Below are positions 44,571-53,648 of a DNA stretch of 64,000 nt, piece after piece. Source of the DNA: Rhodovulum robiginosum (lineage in GTDB: Bacteria > Pseudomonadota > Alphaproteobacteria > Rhodobacterales > Rhodobacteraceae); assembly GCF_003944755.1 (NCBI RefSeq), contig NZ_RWGU01000048.1:62001-126000 (forward strand), written 5' to 3'. Below the pieces are notes generated by a model that worked only from the letters and a program-made list of their open reading frames with translations, was not told the origin of the DNA and did no database searches. The translations under genes and the position numbers were made by a program. Within the stretch, counting starts at the first letter, position 1. Every line of letters starts with the position of its first letter.

Positions 44571-46156
44571 GCCAATTGCTCGCTGGCATAGACCGACAGT
44601 ACGCGGCGCTCTGCCGCCGCGACCGCCGCGTAGCCCGCGCAGGACAAGAGCGCGAGCAGGACAAGCGCGCTCCACAGCATGCCGTAGTCGGACACCGAGG
44701 CCGACAGCGCCATCAGGCTGCCGATACCCGCCCCGGTGGCCAGCCACTCGACCACGGTCACGGCCAGCACTGCCGCCGGCACCGCCATCCGCGCCGCGGC
44801 AAAGAAGGCGGGCAACATCGCGGGCAGCTGGACGTGGATCAGCCGGTCGAGCGGGCCGGCGGCATAGCTGTCGAACACGTCCAGCACCTGCCCGGGCGCC
44901 TGGCGCATCCCGTGCAAGCAGGCCACGAAGGTCGGAAAGAACACCATGATCGCCACCAGCGTGACCGTCCCCGCCGCGCCGCGCCCCAGCAGCAGAACCA
45001 CCAGCGGCGCGGTGGTCACGATCGGCACCGAGCGCAGCGCGATGGCGACGGGCATGGCGATGCCGGCAAGCGCGGGCCGCAAAACGAGGATCGCGGCCAG
45101 GCCGGCCCCGAGCGCAAGCCCGGCGAGATAGCCCGGCACCGCGTAAAGCGCCGTCTCGGCCAGCGCCGCGCCCAGCGTTACCCGGTGCATCGCAGCGTGC
45201 GGATCGGTGAAAAGGAAAGCCAGCACGTCGCCCGGCCGCTTGCCGAAAAAGGGCGAAACCCCCGCAGCCTCGAACGCGCCCCACCACAAGATCACGGCCA
45301 GCCCGCCGACGGCGGCGGCATTGGCCAGCGCCGCGTGCCAGCCATTGCGCGGCCGCCCCGCCGAGTGCCGCGGGGGCGCGAGGATCAGGGGTGGCGGGTC
45401 GCGCAGCACCATGCGGGCGATCCGGCGCACGGCGGCATAGACCAGGATCGAGACGGCGGTGGCCACACTCGCCAGCGCCCAGGTCGCCTCGACATCGAGC
45501 GCGCGCATCGCCCGGATCGCCAGCACGCCCATGCCGCGCTCGGCCCCGGTGAACTCGCCCACCATCGCGCCCAGCACCGCGGCGGGCGCGGCGATCTGAA
45601 GGCCCGCGAACAGGTAGGGCAGCGCCGCCATCGCCCGGACATGGACCAGCATCGCCATCGGTCCGCGCCCGTAGCTGCGCACGAGGTCGAACCATGTGGC
45701 CGGGGCGGCGCGCAGGCCCACGAGCAGCGGGATGAGCGTGGTGTAGTAGACGGCCAGCGCGGCCAGCGTGATCTGCGGGCCCAGACCGGGGCCGAAGAAC
45801 ACCCTGAGGATCGGCCCGGTGGCGACGATGGGCAGGCAGAAGACGAGAAGCGCCAGCCCCGAAATCGCGCGCTCGGCCCGAGGCAGGATCAGCGCCAGCG
45901 CGGCCAGCGCGATGGCGGCGAGATTGCCGATGACGAAGCCCGCCGCCGCCTCGGTCAGCGTCACTTTCAAAGCCCGCCACATGAGCCCGGCATTTGCAGC
46001 AAGATAGGTCAGCACATCGGTCGGACCGGCCAGCAGATAGGCGCCCGCCAGCGCGCGGGCGGCAAGCTCCCAACCCAGGATCACGAAGAAGATGCCGAGG
46101 GCCGTCCGGCGCCCGCCGGCCGGTGCGCTCGTTGCCGTGGAGGCGGGCGCGCTCAT
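44567..46156 (-). CDS. ABC transporter permease, two fused domains (NitT/TauT type)
   Basis: A 529-residue fused permease. Each half of about 250 residues has five or six helices and an EAA-type loop: VRSYGRGPMAMLVHVRAMAALPYLFAGL in the first and FDSYAAGPLDRLIHVQLPAMLPAFFAA in the second. The halves are homologous, so it probably forms the whole membrane pore alone, unlike typical members with two copies of one half. Coupled on both sides by ATGA overlaps to the ATPase and to opgC. Substrate unknown. Confidence 0.9.
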   Translation of the reverse strand: MSAPASTATSAPAGGRRTALGIFFVILGWELAARALAGAYLLAGPTDVLTYLAANAGLMWRALKVTLTEAAAGFVIGNLAAIALAALALILPRAERAISGLALLVFCLPIVATGPILRVFFGPGLGPQITLAALAVYYTTLIPLLVGLRAAPATWFDLVRSYGRGPMAMLVHVRAMAALPYLFAGLQIAAPAAVLGAMVGEFTGAERGMGVLAIRAMRALDVEATWALASVATAVSILVYAAVRRIARMVLRDPPPLILAPPRHSAGRPRNGWHAALANAAAVGGLAVILWWGAFEAAGVSPFFGKRPGDVLAFLFTDPHAAMHRVTLGAALAETALYAVPGYLAGLALGAGLAAILVLRPALAGIAMPVAIALRSVPIVTTAPLVVLLLGRGAAGTVTLVAIMVFFPTFVACLHGMRQAPGQVLDVFDSYAAGPLDRLIHVQLPAMLPAFFAAARMAVPAAVLAVTVVEWLATGAGIGSLMALSASVSDYGMLWSALVLLALLSCAGYAAVAAAERRVLSVYASEQLA

Positions 46157-46950
46157 TGCGCCGCGAGAGTGTCGGGGGCCTCGGCGATGCCGCGGGCGAG
46201 CGCGCCCGAGACCGTCTGGGCCAGGTCAAGGAAATCGGCGCTTGCCGTCATCGCAACGCTCCGCGGCTGAGGCAGGTCGACGGCGATATCCGCGACCAGC
46301 GCGGCTGGCCGGGGCGAGAAGACCAGGACGCGGTCCGACAGCAGGATCGCCTCGGTTACCGAGTGGGTGACAAGAAGCGTGGTCGTGCCGCGCGCTTGCC
46401 ATATCCGCGGCAGGTCCTCGGCCAGTTGCCGCCGGGTGAGTTCGTCCACCGCCCCGAACGGCTCGTCCAGCAACAGCAGTTCCGGCCCGGTGACGAGGCA
46501 GCGCGCGATGGCGGCGCGCTGGCGCATCCCGCCCGAGAGCGCCGCGGGCCGGGTATCGGCAAACCCCTCAAGGCCCACCAGCCGGATCAACCGGTCGACG
46601 GCGTCCGCATCGGCGGGCTTGTGCGCCAGTCGCAGCGCAAGGCGGATATTGCCGCGCACCGTGCGCCAGGGCAAAAGGGACGCGTCCTGAAAAGCGATCG
46701 CCAGCCCGGCCCGGCGGCGGATCTCGGCCGGGGGCGCGCCGCCGATGGTCACCTCGCCGCCGGAGGGCGGCTCCAGCCCGGCGATCATCCTGAGGATCGT
46801 CGACTTGCCGCAGCCCGACGGGCCCACCAGCGCCGTGGTGCGGCCGGCCTCGAAAACCGCATCGAGCGGGCGCACCGCCTCAACCCCGCCGGGGAAGGTT
46901 TTGGCGAGACCGCTACAGCGCAGCTCGGGCGGGCTTGTGTCAGCCGCCAT
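46153..46950 (-). CDS. ABC transporter ATP-binding protein (NitT/TauT type)
   Basis: A 265-residue ATPase: Walker A GPSGCGKST near residue 43, signature LSGGMRQRAAIARC near 137, Walker B LLLLDEPFGAVDE near 157. Closest in pattern to nitrate, taurine or thiamine-precursor importers. It overlaps the binding-protein gene by 11 bases and the permease by ATGA. Confidence 0.93.
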   Translation of the reverse strand: MAADTSPPELRCSGLAKTFPGGVEAVRPLDAVFEAGRTTALVGPSGCGKSTILRMIAGLEPPSGGEVTIGGAPPAEIRRRAGLAIAFQDASLLPWRTVRGNIRLALRLAHKPADADAVDRLIRLVGLEGFADTRPAALSGGMRQRAAIARCLVTGPELLLLDEPFGAVDELTRRQLAEDLPRIWQARGTTTLLVTHSVTEAILLSDRVLVFSPRPAALVADIAVDLPQPRSVAMTASADFLDLAQTVSGALARGIAEAPDTLAAQ

Positions 46951-47938
46951 GGACCTCCTCGAGGATCGACCGGTCCCACAGGTCCGGCGTCACGTCGTGG
47001 CCGAGCAGCGCCAGCGTCTCGGTATTCTCGGCGACGGTCTCGTCGGTCCACCAGCCGAAACCCTGTCGGTCGGTCAGATCGGAAAACATCAGCGGCACCT
47101 GCCGTTGCGCCTGCAGCCTTTGCGTTTCCAGATCCAGCCCCGCATCGGGAAACATCTCGACCGTCAGCGCCGCCGCGGCATCGGTATCGGCCTTGTAGGT
47201 CTCCCACCCCCGGACCTCGCCCGCCATGAGCGCCACCAGGTCGCCGCGCCGGGTGGCGAGGCTTTCCTCGGTGGCGATGTAGGTCTGCGAATGCAGCGCG
47301 TAGCCGTGATCGGCCATCAGCATGGTCTGGCTTTCGACGCCCTGCATCGCCATCGCCACGGGCAGATCGGTTTCCCAACACAGCAGGCAGTCGACCTCGC
47401 CGGCCAGCAGGGGCGCGGCGGAATACTGCGTCGGCACGATCTCGATGGTGTCGATGTCGACACCGTTGAGCTGGCACAGCGCGCTCAGCACCGGCGTGTT
47501 CGCAATGGCCATGCCCAGCCGCTTGCCCGGCAGGTCGGCGGGGGCATTCACCGGGTTGCCGGGCAGCGAGGCGATCACGAAGGGGTTTTTTTGCATCGCC
47601 ACGGCGATGATCCTGAACGGCGCGCCCTGCGCGACCGCTGCGGCGGTGTAGTCGGCCGCAGAAATGCCCACCAGCGCGGTGCCCGAGACCACCGGCGGTT
47701 CGACCGGCGCGTTCGGGCCGCCGGGCGCCAGCGACACGTCGAGGCCGAGATCCTGCCACCAGCCGTTTTGCCGGGCGATGTAGCTGCCCGCGAATTGCAC
47801 CGAATGCAGCCAAGAAAGCTGCAACGTCACGGCCGTCTGCGCCTGCGCCCGTCCGGGCAGGAACCCGGCGGCCAAGGCGCCGAGCCCCGCCGCTCCGGCG
47901 CTCAGCGCCGCTCGTCGGGTCAGAAATCCTCGTGTCAT
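46940..47938 (-). CDS. NMT1/THI5-like ABC substrate-binding protein
   Basis: A 332-residue binding protein with a twin-arginine-containing signal (TRRAALSAGAAGLGALAAG, about residues 8-27) and the NMT1 fold: VTLQLSWLHSVQFAGSYIARQNGWWQDLGLDVSLAPGG, then GISAADYTAAAVAQGAPFRIIAV. Proteins with this start bind pyrimidine thiamine precursor, riboflavin or sulfonates; I cannot choose. GGGAG precedes ATG 47938. First gene of the operon that ends with opgC. Confidence 0.87.
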   Translation of the reverse strand: MTRGFLTRRAALSAGAAGLGALAAGFLPGRAQAQTAVTLQLSWLHSVQFAGSYIARQNGWWQDLGLDVSLAPGGPNAPVEPPVVSGTALVGISAADYTAAAVAQGAPFRIIAVAMQKNPFVIASLPGNPVNAPADLPGKRLGMAIANTPVLSALCQLNGVDIDTIEIVPTQYSAAPLLAGEVDCLLCWETDLPVAMAMQGVESQTMLMADHGYALHSQTYIATEESLATRRGDLVALMAGEVRGWETYKADTDAAAALTVEMFPDAGLDLETQRLQAQRQVPLMFSDLTDRQGFGWWTDETVAENTETLALLGHDVTPDLWDRSILEEVHGG

Positions 47939-48172
47939 CAACGATCTCCCAATTTCATTTACATCTTAGGCGAAGCGCCGCCACGAACAAGGCGCGGCCA
48001 CGGGCGACGGCGCGTTCACGCCGGATTGCGCGACGGATGGCGCAAATATGGGCGATGCCCTGACACAAGCCGTTTGTGCCCCTCTTGCCCGGCGGGCGAG
48101 GGCCGCCGCTGATCTGCATTTTGAAGTGCCCGGAGAGGATGCTACGCTGGATGGAAAGAAGAAGGGCTCGAC

Positions 48173-48709
48173 ATGCAAGACGAAACGGCACGCCACGGCT
48201 TCCTGACGCGGTTCTTTCACTGGGCCGTTGCTCTACTGGTGTTTCTGATGATCCCGGCGGGGTTCGTGATGATCCAGGACGGGTTGCCGCAATCGGTGCA
48301 GAACACCCTGTTCTTGTTTCACAAGAATACGGGCATCCTGATCTTTGCCTTGATGATCCTGCGCCTTCTGTGGCGCAGCCTCCGGCCTCCGCCGCCGCTG
48401 CCCGAAAACGTACCGGGCTGGCAGGTGTGGGCCGCGAATCTCACCCATCGCCTTCTATATGCCCTGCTGCTTCTCATGCCCATCGCCGGTTATGTCCGGG
48501 TGAAGGCGGGCGGTTTCCCGATCGAGACGCTCGATGCCTGGGGCGTCCCCGCGCTGGTGCCGGAATCGGAAATGCTGGCAGGTATCGCAAAGACCCTGCA
48601 CTTCTACGGCGCACTCGCCATTAGCGCGTTCATCGCTTTGCATGTGCTTGCGGCGGTCTACCACGGCGTCGTCCGGCGCGACGGCGTGGTTGCGCGAATG
48701 TGGACCTGA
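48173..48709 (+). CDS. Cytochrome b561 family protein
   Basis: A 178-residue membrane protein with four helices and paired histidines (FFHWAVALLVFLMIPAGFV, LFHKNTGILIFALMILRLLWR, THRLLYALLLLMPIAGYVR, LHFYGALAISAFIALHVLAAVYHG), the four-helix b-heme pattern of bacterial cytochrome b561. It moves electrons across the inner membrane from quinol, partner unknown. Stands alone; the 265 bases downstream hold no gene. Confidence 0.92.
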   Translation: MQDETARHGFLTRFFHWAVALLVFLMIPAGFVMIQDGLPQSVQNTLFLFHKNTGILIFALMILRLLWRSLRPPPPLPENVPGWQVWAANLTHRLLYALLLLMPIAGYVRVKAGGFPIETLDAWGVPALVPESEMLAGIAKTLHFYGALAISAFIALHVLAAVYHGVVRRDGVVARMWT

Positions 48710-48974
48710 CGGCTGCACGCGCACCACGCGGCACGGGGTGTGACCCATGTCTTCCAAAGGCTTGGCCGCTGCATCGGCCTGCGTCTTCGGACTGATTTGA
48801 GGTGCGCCGGCGCAATCAGCCCGCCACGGGACGTTCGCAGCTCAGTGCCTGCACAAGGCACGGCGCCATGGGGGCCCGCGCATGGGGCGGCACGTTTGGC
48901 CGCCAAAGTCCAGATCCCGGCCCCGCAAGCCGGGTAAGACACCGGGCAATCTCGCGCAGCGCCTCTGCCGCCGG

Positions 48975-50120
48975 TCAGCCCCAGCCGGCATCCGACAGGA
49001 CGCCCGCCAGCGTGGCGGCCGAGAGGGCCACCGGGTTTGCCTTCATCGAGGAACTGGCGGCCGAACGCGTGGCGATGTCGGCCAGTGCCTCCGGCGCGAG
49101 GCGTTGGTCGGGCGGGGCGAGGCCACGCGCCGCGGCCCAGCCTTCCATCCCCGCGATGCCGCAGCCGAGCGTTTCGCGGCACCAGTGTTCGATATGCCCG
49201 AACCGGTCCGTGCGGAGCGCATCGCCGATGCAGGCGGCGCGGTTGGCCATCAGCACATGGGGCAACAGCCGTCCGCAGATGACGCCATGCGCCTCGCCCG
49301 TCTCACCGCCCAGAACGCCGGCCAGACCGTGCACCGCGCCCAGCCCCGCATTGGTCAGGGCAATACCGCTGACATGGGCGACATAGGCCATCGTATCGCG
49401 GGCGGCGGGGTTTTCGCCCGCGCCCAGCGCAGCCAGCGCGGCCAGCCCCCGTGGGATCGCATCATGGCAGAGCGCATTGGTGAACGGCGTCGCACGCGCC
49501 GAGAGATAGGGCTCTATCACTTGCGTCAGGGCGTCCAGCCCGCTGGCTAGCGTCACCTCGCGCGGCGCACCGTCGGTGAGCGCGGGGTCGATGACCGCCA
49601 GCCGCGACACCAAACGGTCATCGCGCAGGCTGACCTTGCGGCGATGCGCAGGCACCCCGATCACCGCGTTCCTCGTGGCCTCGGAACCGGTGCCGGCTGT
49701 GGTGGGGATGGCGACGAAGGGCAGGGGGTCGGCCGATAGCGGCAGGCCCTGACCCACAACCTCCAGATGGTCGAGCGGGGGCCGGTCCGCGGGCAGCAGC
49801 GCGGCGAGCGCCTTGCCGAGGTCGAGCGCGGCGCCGCCCCCGATGGCCACCACGCTGTCGGGGCGATGGGTCCGCGCCTCGGCCAGCGCGGCCTCCAGCA
49901 TGTCGAGCGTCGGCTCGGCAGGACAGGAAAGCGGCAGCACGGTCGCGCCCGCCGCCGCGAGCGCGGAGATCAGGGGCGCGGCGCGCGCCGTGCTCTGCCC
50001 ATGTACCAGCGCGATGCGCGTACCGAGGCGCGCGATTTCGGGTACCGCGTCCAGCGCCGCGCCGCGGCCGAACCGGACGCGGGCGGGCAGCACCAGCCCG
50101 AAGGCCGGAATGGGCCTCAT
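48975..50120 (-). CDS. Iron-containing alcohol dehydrogenase family protein
   Basis: A 381-residue protein with the N-terminal NAD-binding half ([31 protein letters not shown]) and the C-terminal metal domain. The ligand segment is [13 protein letters not shown], with Gln where classic members have His (LTHAIE), and later His in [11 protein letters not shown] and [14 protein letters not shown]. The Gln form defines a subgroup I remember as common. ATG 50120 overlaps the glpK stop, tying it to glycerol use; possible substrate is a glycerol- or propanediol-derived aldehyde or ketone. Confidence 0.85.
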   Translation of the reverse strand: MRPIPAFGLVLPARVRFGRGAALDAVPEIARLGTRIALVHGQSTARAAPLISALAAAGATVLPLSCPAEPTLDMLEAALAEARTHRPDSVVAIGGGAALDLGKALAALLPADRPPLDHLEVVGQGLPLSADPLPFVAIPTTAGTGSEATRNAVIGVPAHRRKVSLRDDRLVSRLAVIDPALTDGAPREVTLASGLDALTQVIEPYLSARATPFTNALCHDAIPRGLAALAALGAGENPAARDTMAYVAHVSGIALTNAGLGAVHGLAGVLGGETGEAHGVICGRLLPHVLMANRAACIGDALRTDRFGHIEHWCRETLGCGIAGMEGWAAARGLAPPDQRLAPEALADIATRSAASSSMKANPVALSAATLAGVLSDAGWG

Positions 50121-51604
50121 GTCACGGTTTGGGTGGCGGCGATGGCAGCTTGCCAGCGGGCGTATTTCGCGTCGCGCGTGGCGTCGTCCATCGCCGGCTC
50201 GAACCGGCGGTCCAGCGCCCAGGTCTTGGCGAACTCGTCGCGGTCCGGATAGATACCGGCCTGCATCCCCGCCAGCCAGGCCGCGCCCAGCGCCGTGGTC
50301 TCTTTCACCTCGGGGCGGTCAACCGAGGCGCCCAGGATGTCGGCGAGGAACTGCATCGTCCAGTCCGACGCGCTCATCCCGCCATCGACGCGCAGGACGG
50401 CGTCATCCGCGCCCGACCAGTCCGCGTGCATCGCCTCCAGGAGGTCGCGGGTCTGGAAGCCGACGCTTTCCAGGGCGGCGCGGGCGAACTCCGCCGGGCC
50501 CGAATTGCGCGTCAGGCCGAAGACCGCGCCGCGGCAGTCGGGCCGCCAATACGGTGCGCCAAGCCCGGTAAAGGCAGGTACCAGCACCACGTCCTGCGCC
50601 GGGTCCGCGGCGTCGGCCAGGCCTTGCGTCTCGGGTGCGGCGCGGATGATCTTGAGCCCGTCGCGCAGCCATTGCACCACGGCGCCCGCGATGAAGATCG
50701 AACCTTCCAGAGCATAGGTCGGCGTGCCGTCCAGCTGATAGGCGATGGTGGTCAGCAGCCGGTTTTGCGAGGTCACCGGCTCGGGCCCGGTATTGAGCAG
50801 CGCAAAGCACCCCGTGCCGTAGGTCGATTTCAGCATTCCCTTGCCGAAACAGGCCTGGCCCACGGTCGCCGCCTGCTGGTCGCCCGCCACCCCGAGGATG
50901 GGGATTTCGCGGCCGAAGAGGTCGGGCCGGGTCATGCCGAAATCGGCGGCGCTGTCGCGCACCTCCGGCAAAAGCGACATGGGAATATCCAGCAGGTCGC
51001 AGATATTGGTGCTCCATTCCCCTTTTCGGATGTCGTAGAGCATGGTGCGCGCGGCATTCGTGGCGTCGGTGACATGAAGCTTGCCGCCGGTCAGCCGCCA
51101 GATAAGCCAGGTGTCGACCGTGCCGAAGGCCAGCTCGCCCGCCTCGGCGCGCGCCCGCGCGCCCTCGACATTGTCCAAAAGCCAGCGCAGCTTGGTGCCC
51201 GAGAAATACGGGTCGAGCAACAGGCCGGTGGTTTCCGTCACCATCGGTTCGTGCCCGGCGGCCTTCAACTCGGTGCACAGGTTGGAGGTGCGCCGGTCCT
51301 GCCAGACGATGGCGTTGTGGATCGGCTGCCCGGTCTTGCGATCCCAGACCACGGTGGTTTCGCGCTGGTTGGTGATGCCGACCGCCGCGATGTCGGCAGG
51401 CGCGATGCCGGCCCGTTCGATCGCCTCGCGGCAGGTGCCGGCGGTGGTCGACCACAGATCGGCCGCGTCGTGTTCGACCCAGCCGCTCGCCGGGTAATGC
51501 TGGGTGAATTCCTCTTGCGCGACGGCGGCGATCTTCATGGTCCGGTCGAACAGGATCGCGCGGCTTGAGGTCGTGCCCTGGTCGATGGCGAGAATATAGG
51601 TCAT
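50117..51604 (-). CDS. glpK: Glycerol kinase
   Basis: A 495-residue FGGY-family kinase that phosphorylates glycerol to glycerol-3-phosphate. Motifs: [16 protein letters not shown] at the start, [17 protein letters not shown] near residue 79, [16 protein letters not shown] near 242, and [19 protein letters not shown] near 410. ATG 51604 was chosen from conserved length (family about 500). Lies downstream of glpD and is coupled to the Fe-alcohol dehydrogenase gene. Confidence 0.95.
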   Translation of the reverse strand: MTYILAIDQGTTSSRAILFDRTMKIAAVAQEEFTQHYPASGWVEHDAADLWSTTAGTCREAIERAGIAPADIAAVGITNQRETTVVWDRKTGQPIHNAIVWQDRRTSNLCTELKAAGHEPMVTETTGLLLDPYFSGTKLRWLLDNVEGARARAEAGELAFGTVDTWLIWRLTGGKLHVTDATNAARTMLYDIRKGEWSTNICDLLDIPMSLLPEVRDSAADFGMTRPDLFGREIPILGVAGDQQAATVGQACFGKGMLKSTYGTGCFALLNTGPEPVTSQNRLLTTIAYQLDGTPTYALEGSIFIAGAVVQWLRDGLKIIRAAPETQGLADAADPAQDVVLVPAFTGLGAPYWRPDCRGAVFGLTRNSGPAEFARAALESVGFQTRDLLEAMHADWSGADDAVLRVDGGMSASDWTMQFLADILGASVDRPEVKETTALGAAWLAGMQAGIYPDRDEFAKTWALDRRFEPAMDDATRDAKYARWQAAIAATQTVT

Positions 51605-51683
51605 GGCAGGCCCTGTCGGTGTCGGTCTGGATCGGGCTGAGGGTAGGCGAGGCGGCGCAGCGGCGCCACCCCGCACGACCGGT

Positions 51684-53285
51684 CTACTCGGCCGCCCGCA
51701 AACCGGTGGCCCGCTCCGCGCTCATCCAGCTGTCCAGCGCGGCGACCTGCTCTGCGCTCAGCCGCAACCCCAGCTTGGAACGCCGCCAGACCACGTCTTC
51801 CGCCGTCAGCGCGTATTCGCTGCTCATCAGCCAGGTGACCTCGCGCGCCGTCAGCGTGGCGCCGAAATCGCGCCCAAGGTCGGCGACCTGCCGTGCCCCG
51901 GAAAGGATTTGGTGCGCCTCCGTGCCGTAAGCGCGCACCAGCCGTCGGGCCCAGGCGGCATCGAGGAACGGATAGGCCGCGCGCAGGCCGTCGATCTGCG
52001 CCGCCACGCCGTCGACGGGAAAATCGCCGCCGGGCAACGGCTCGCCGGCCGTCCAGGGGCCGGGCAGCCCGTCGAAATGGGGCGCGAGGCGAGCCAGCGC
52101 GCTTTCGGCGAGGCGGCGATAGGTGGTGATCTTGCCGCCGAAGACATTCAGCAACGGCGCGCCCCCGGTGGTATCGAGCTTGAGCACGTAATCGCGCGTC
52201 GCCGCCGTGGCCGACTGCGCCCCGTCATCGTAAAGCGGCCTGACGCCGGAATAGCTCCATACCACGTCGTCGGCGGTGATCTTGCGCTTGAAATAGCGGT
52301 TGGCGAAATCGATCAGATAATCGCGCTCGGCGGCGGTGCATTCCGGGCGCGCGGACGGGTCGGGGTGCTCGGCATCGGTGGTGCCGATCAGGGTGAAGTC
52401 GCTCTCGTAGGGAATGGCAAATATGATCCGCCCGTCGGTGCCCTGAAAGAAATAGCACCGGTCATGGTCGTATAGCTTGCGCGTCACGATATGGCTGCCG
52501 CGCACCAGGCGCACCCGGTCGGCGCCGTTGTCGCCGATCCGGGTTTGCAGGATTTCGCCTGCCCACGGCCCGCCGGCATTGACCAGCACCCGGGCGTGGT
52601 GGCGCTGGGTCTCGCCGGTCTCGACATCGCGCGTCTCGACCGTCCAGAGCCCGTCCTCGCGCCGGGCCGACAGCACCTCTGTGCGGGTCCGGATGTCGGC
52701 CCCAAGGCCCTCGGCGTCGCGGGCGTTCAGCACCACCAGGCGCGAATCCTCGACCCAGCAATCGGAATACTCGAAGGCCCGCTCGAACCGGTCGTCGAGC
52801 GGCACGCCGGCGGGGTCGCTGCGCAAATCCAGGCTGCGCGTGCCCGGCAGGTGCGCACGGCCGCCCAGGTTGTCGTAGAGAAACAGCCCCAGCCGGATCA
52901 GCCAGGCCGGACGGCGGCCGCGCATCCAGGGCATCAGCCGGCCCAGCAGCCGGCCCATGGGCGTCTGCCCCTCGAAGCGCATCGAGGGATGATAGGGCAG
53001 CACGAAGCGCATCGGCCAGCTGATATGCGGCATGGCGCTGAGCAGCGTCTCGCGCTCGATGAGCGACTCGCGCACGAGGCGAAACTCGAAATATTCCAGG
53101 TAGCGCAGCCCGCCATGGAAAAGCTTGGTTGACGCCGAGGACGTCGCCGAGGCCAGGTCGCCCTTCTCGGCCAGGCGGACCCTCAGGCCGCGCCCGGACG
53201 CGTCGCGCGCGATCCCGCATCCGTTGATGCCGCCGCCGATAACGAAGAGGTCCAGCGTCTCGTGGGTATCGGTGTCCGTCGTCAT
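51684..53285 (-). CDS. glpD: Aerobic glycerol-3-phosphate dehydrogenase
   Basis: A 533-residue FAD-dependent membrane-associated enzyme passing electrons from glycerol-3-phosphate to quinone. FAD motif [19 protein letters not shown] at residues 15-33, then [16 protein letters not shown] near 50, and the C-terminal DAO-C domain with [23 protein letters not shown]. First gene of the glycerol operon, with AGGGAG before ATG 53285. Confidence 0.96.
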   Translation of the reverse strand: MTTDTDTHETLDLFVIGGGINGCGIARDASGRGLRVRLAEKGDLASATSSASTKLFHGGLRYLEYFEFRLVRESLIERETLLSAMPHISWPMRFVLPYHPSMRFEGQTPMGRLLGRLMPWMRGRRPAWLIRLGLFLYDNLGGRAHLPGTRSLDLRSDPAGVPLDDRFERAFEYSDCWVEDSRLVVLNARDAEGLGADIRTRTEVLSARREDGLWTVETRDVETGETQRHHARVLVNAGGPWAGEILQTRIGDNGADRVRLVRGSHIVTRKLYDHDRCYFFQGTDGRIIFAIPYESDFTLIGTTDAEHPDPSARPECTAAERDYLIDFANRYFKRKITADDVVWSYSGVRPLYDDGAQSATAATRDYVLKLDTTGGAPLLNVFGGKITTYRRLAESALARLAPHFDGLPGPWTAGEPLPGGDFPVDGVAAQIDGLRAAYPFLDAAWARRLVRAYGTEAHQILSGARQVADLGRDFGATLTAREVTWLMSSEYALTAEDVVWRRSKLGLRLSAEQVAALDSWMSAERATGLRAAE

Positions 53286-53347
53286 GCCTCGCTCCCTGAA
53301 ATCGCGCGAAATCGAAGCATGTTGAGCGCGTTTCGGTCAATGAAATT

Positions 53348-53367
53348 GTTCGTTATCGTTCGTTATG
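53348..53367. promoter_or_regulatory. GlpR-like direct repeat upstream of glpD
   Basis: Two 10-base units GTTCGTTATC and GTTCGTTATG lie head to tail, exactly one helix turn apart, about 65 bases upstream of the glpD start. DeoR-type GlpR proteins recognise TTCG-containing repeats, so this is probably the glycerol regulator site. The 360-base gap between glpD and the RTX gene is otherwise AT-richer and holds no gene. Confidence 0.6.
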
Positions 53368-53648
53368 AAGTCACTTTACCCTCAAACGTGTTCGTCGCGC
53401 CGGCCTGAATGTTTTTTCACGCGCATCAGTCCCCCGCGCCGCGCAGATGCTTGAGAAGTATTCTGTAAAGCTTTCTCGAGGATGCTCTTTGCGAGGTCCG
53501 CCGCGCGGGAGGACGCATTCCGGCAACAATTCTGGCCCCGAGGTAGCATTGATTCTGAAACGTGCAAAATGCCCGAAAAACGCTGCAATTATGCCCTGCT
53601 TCGCTATTCTCGCCGCAATTCCGCCGTATTGTGCAAACGGAGACATGC

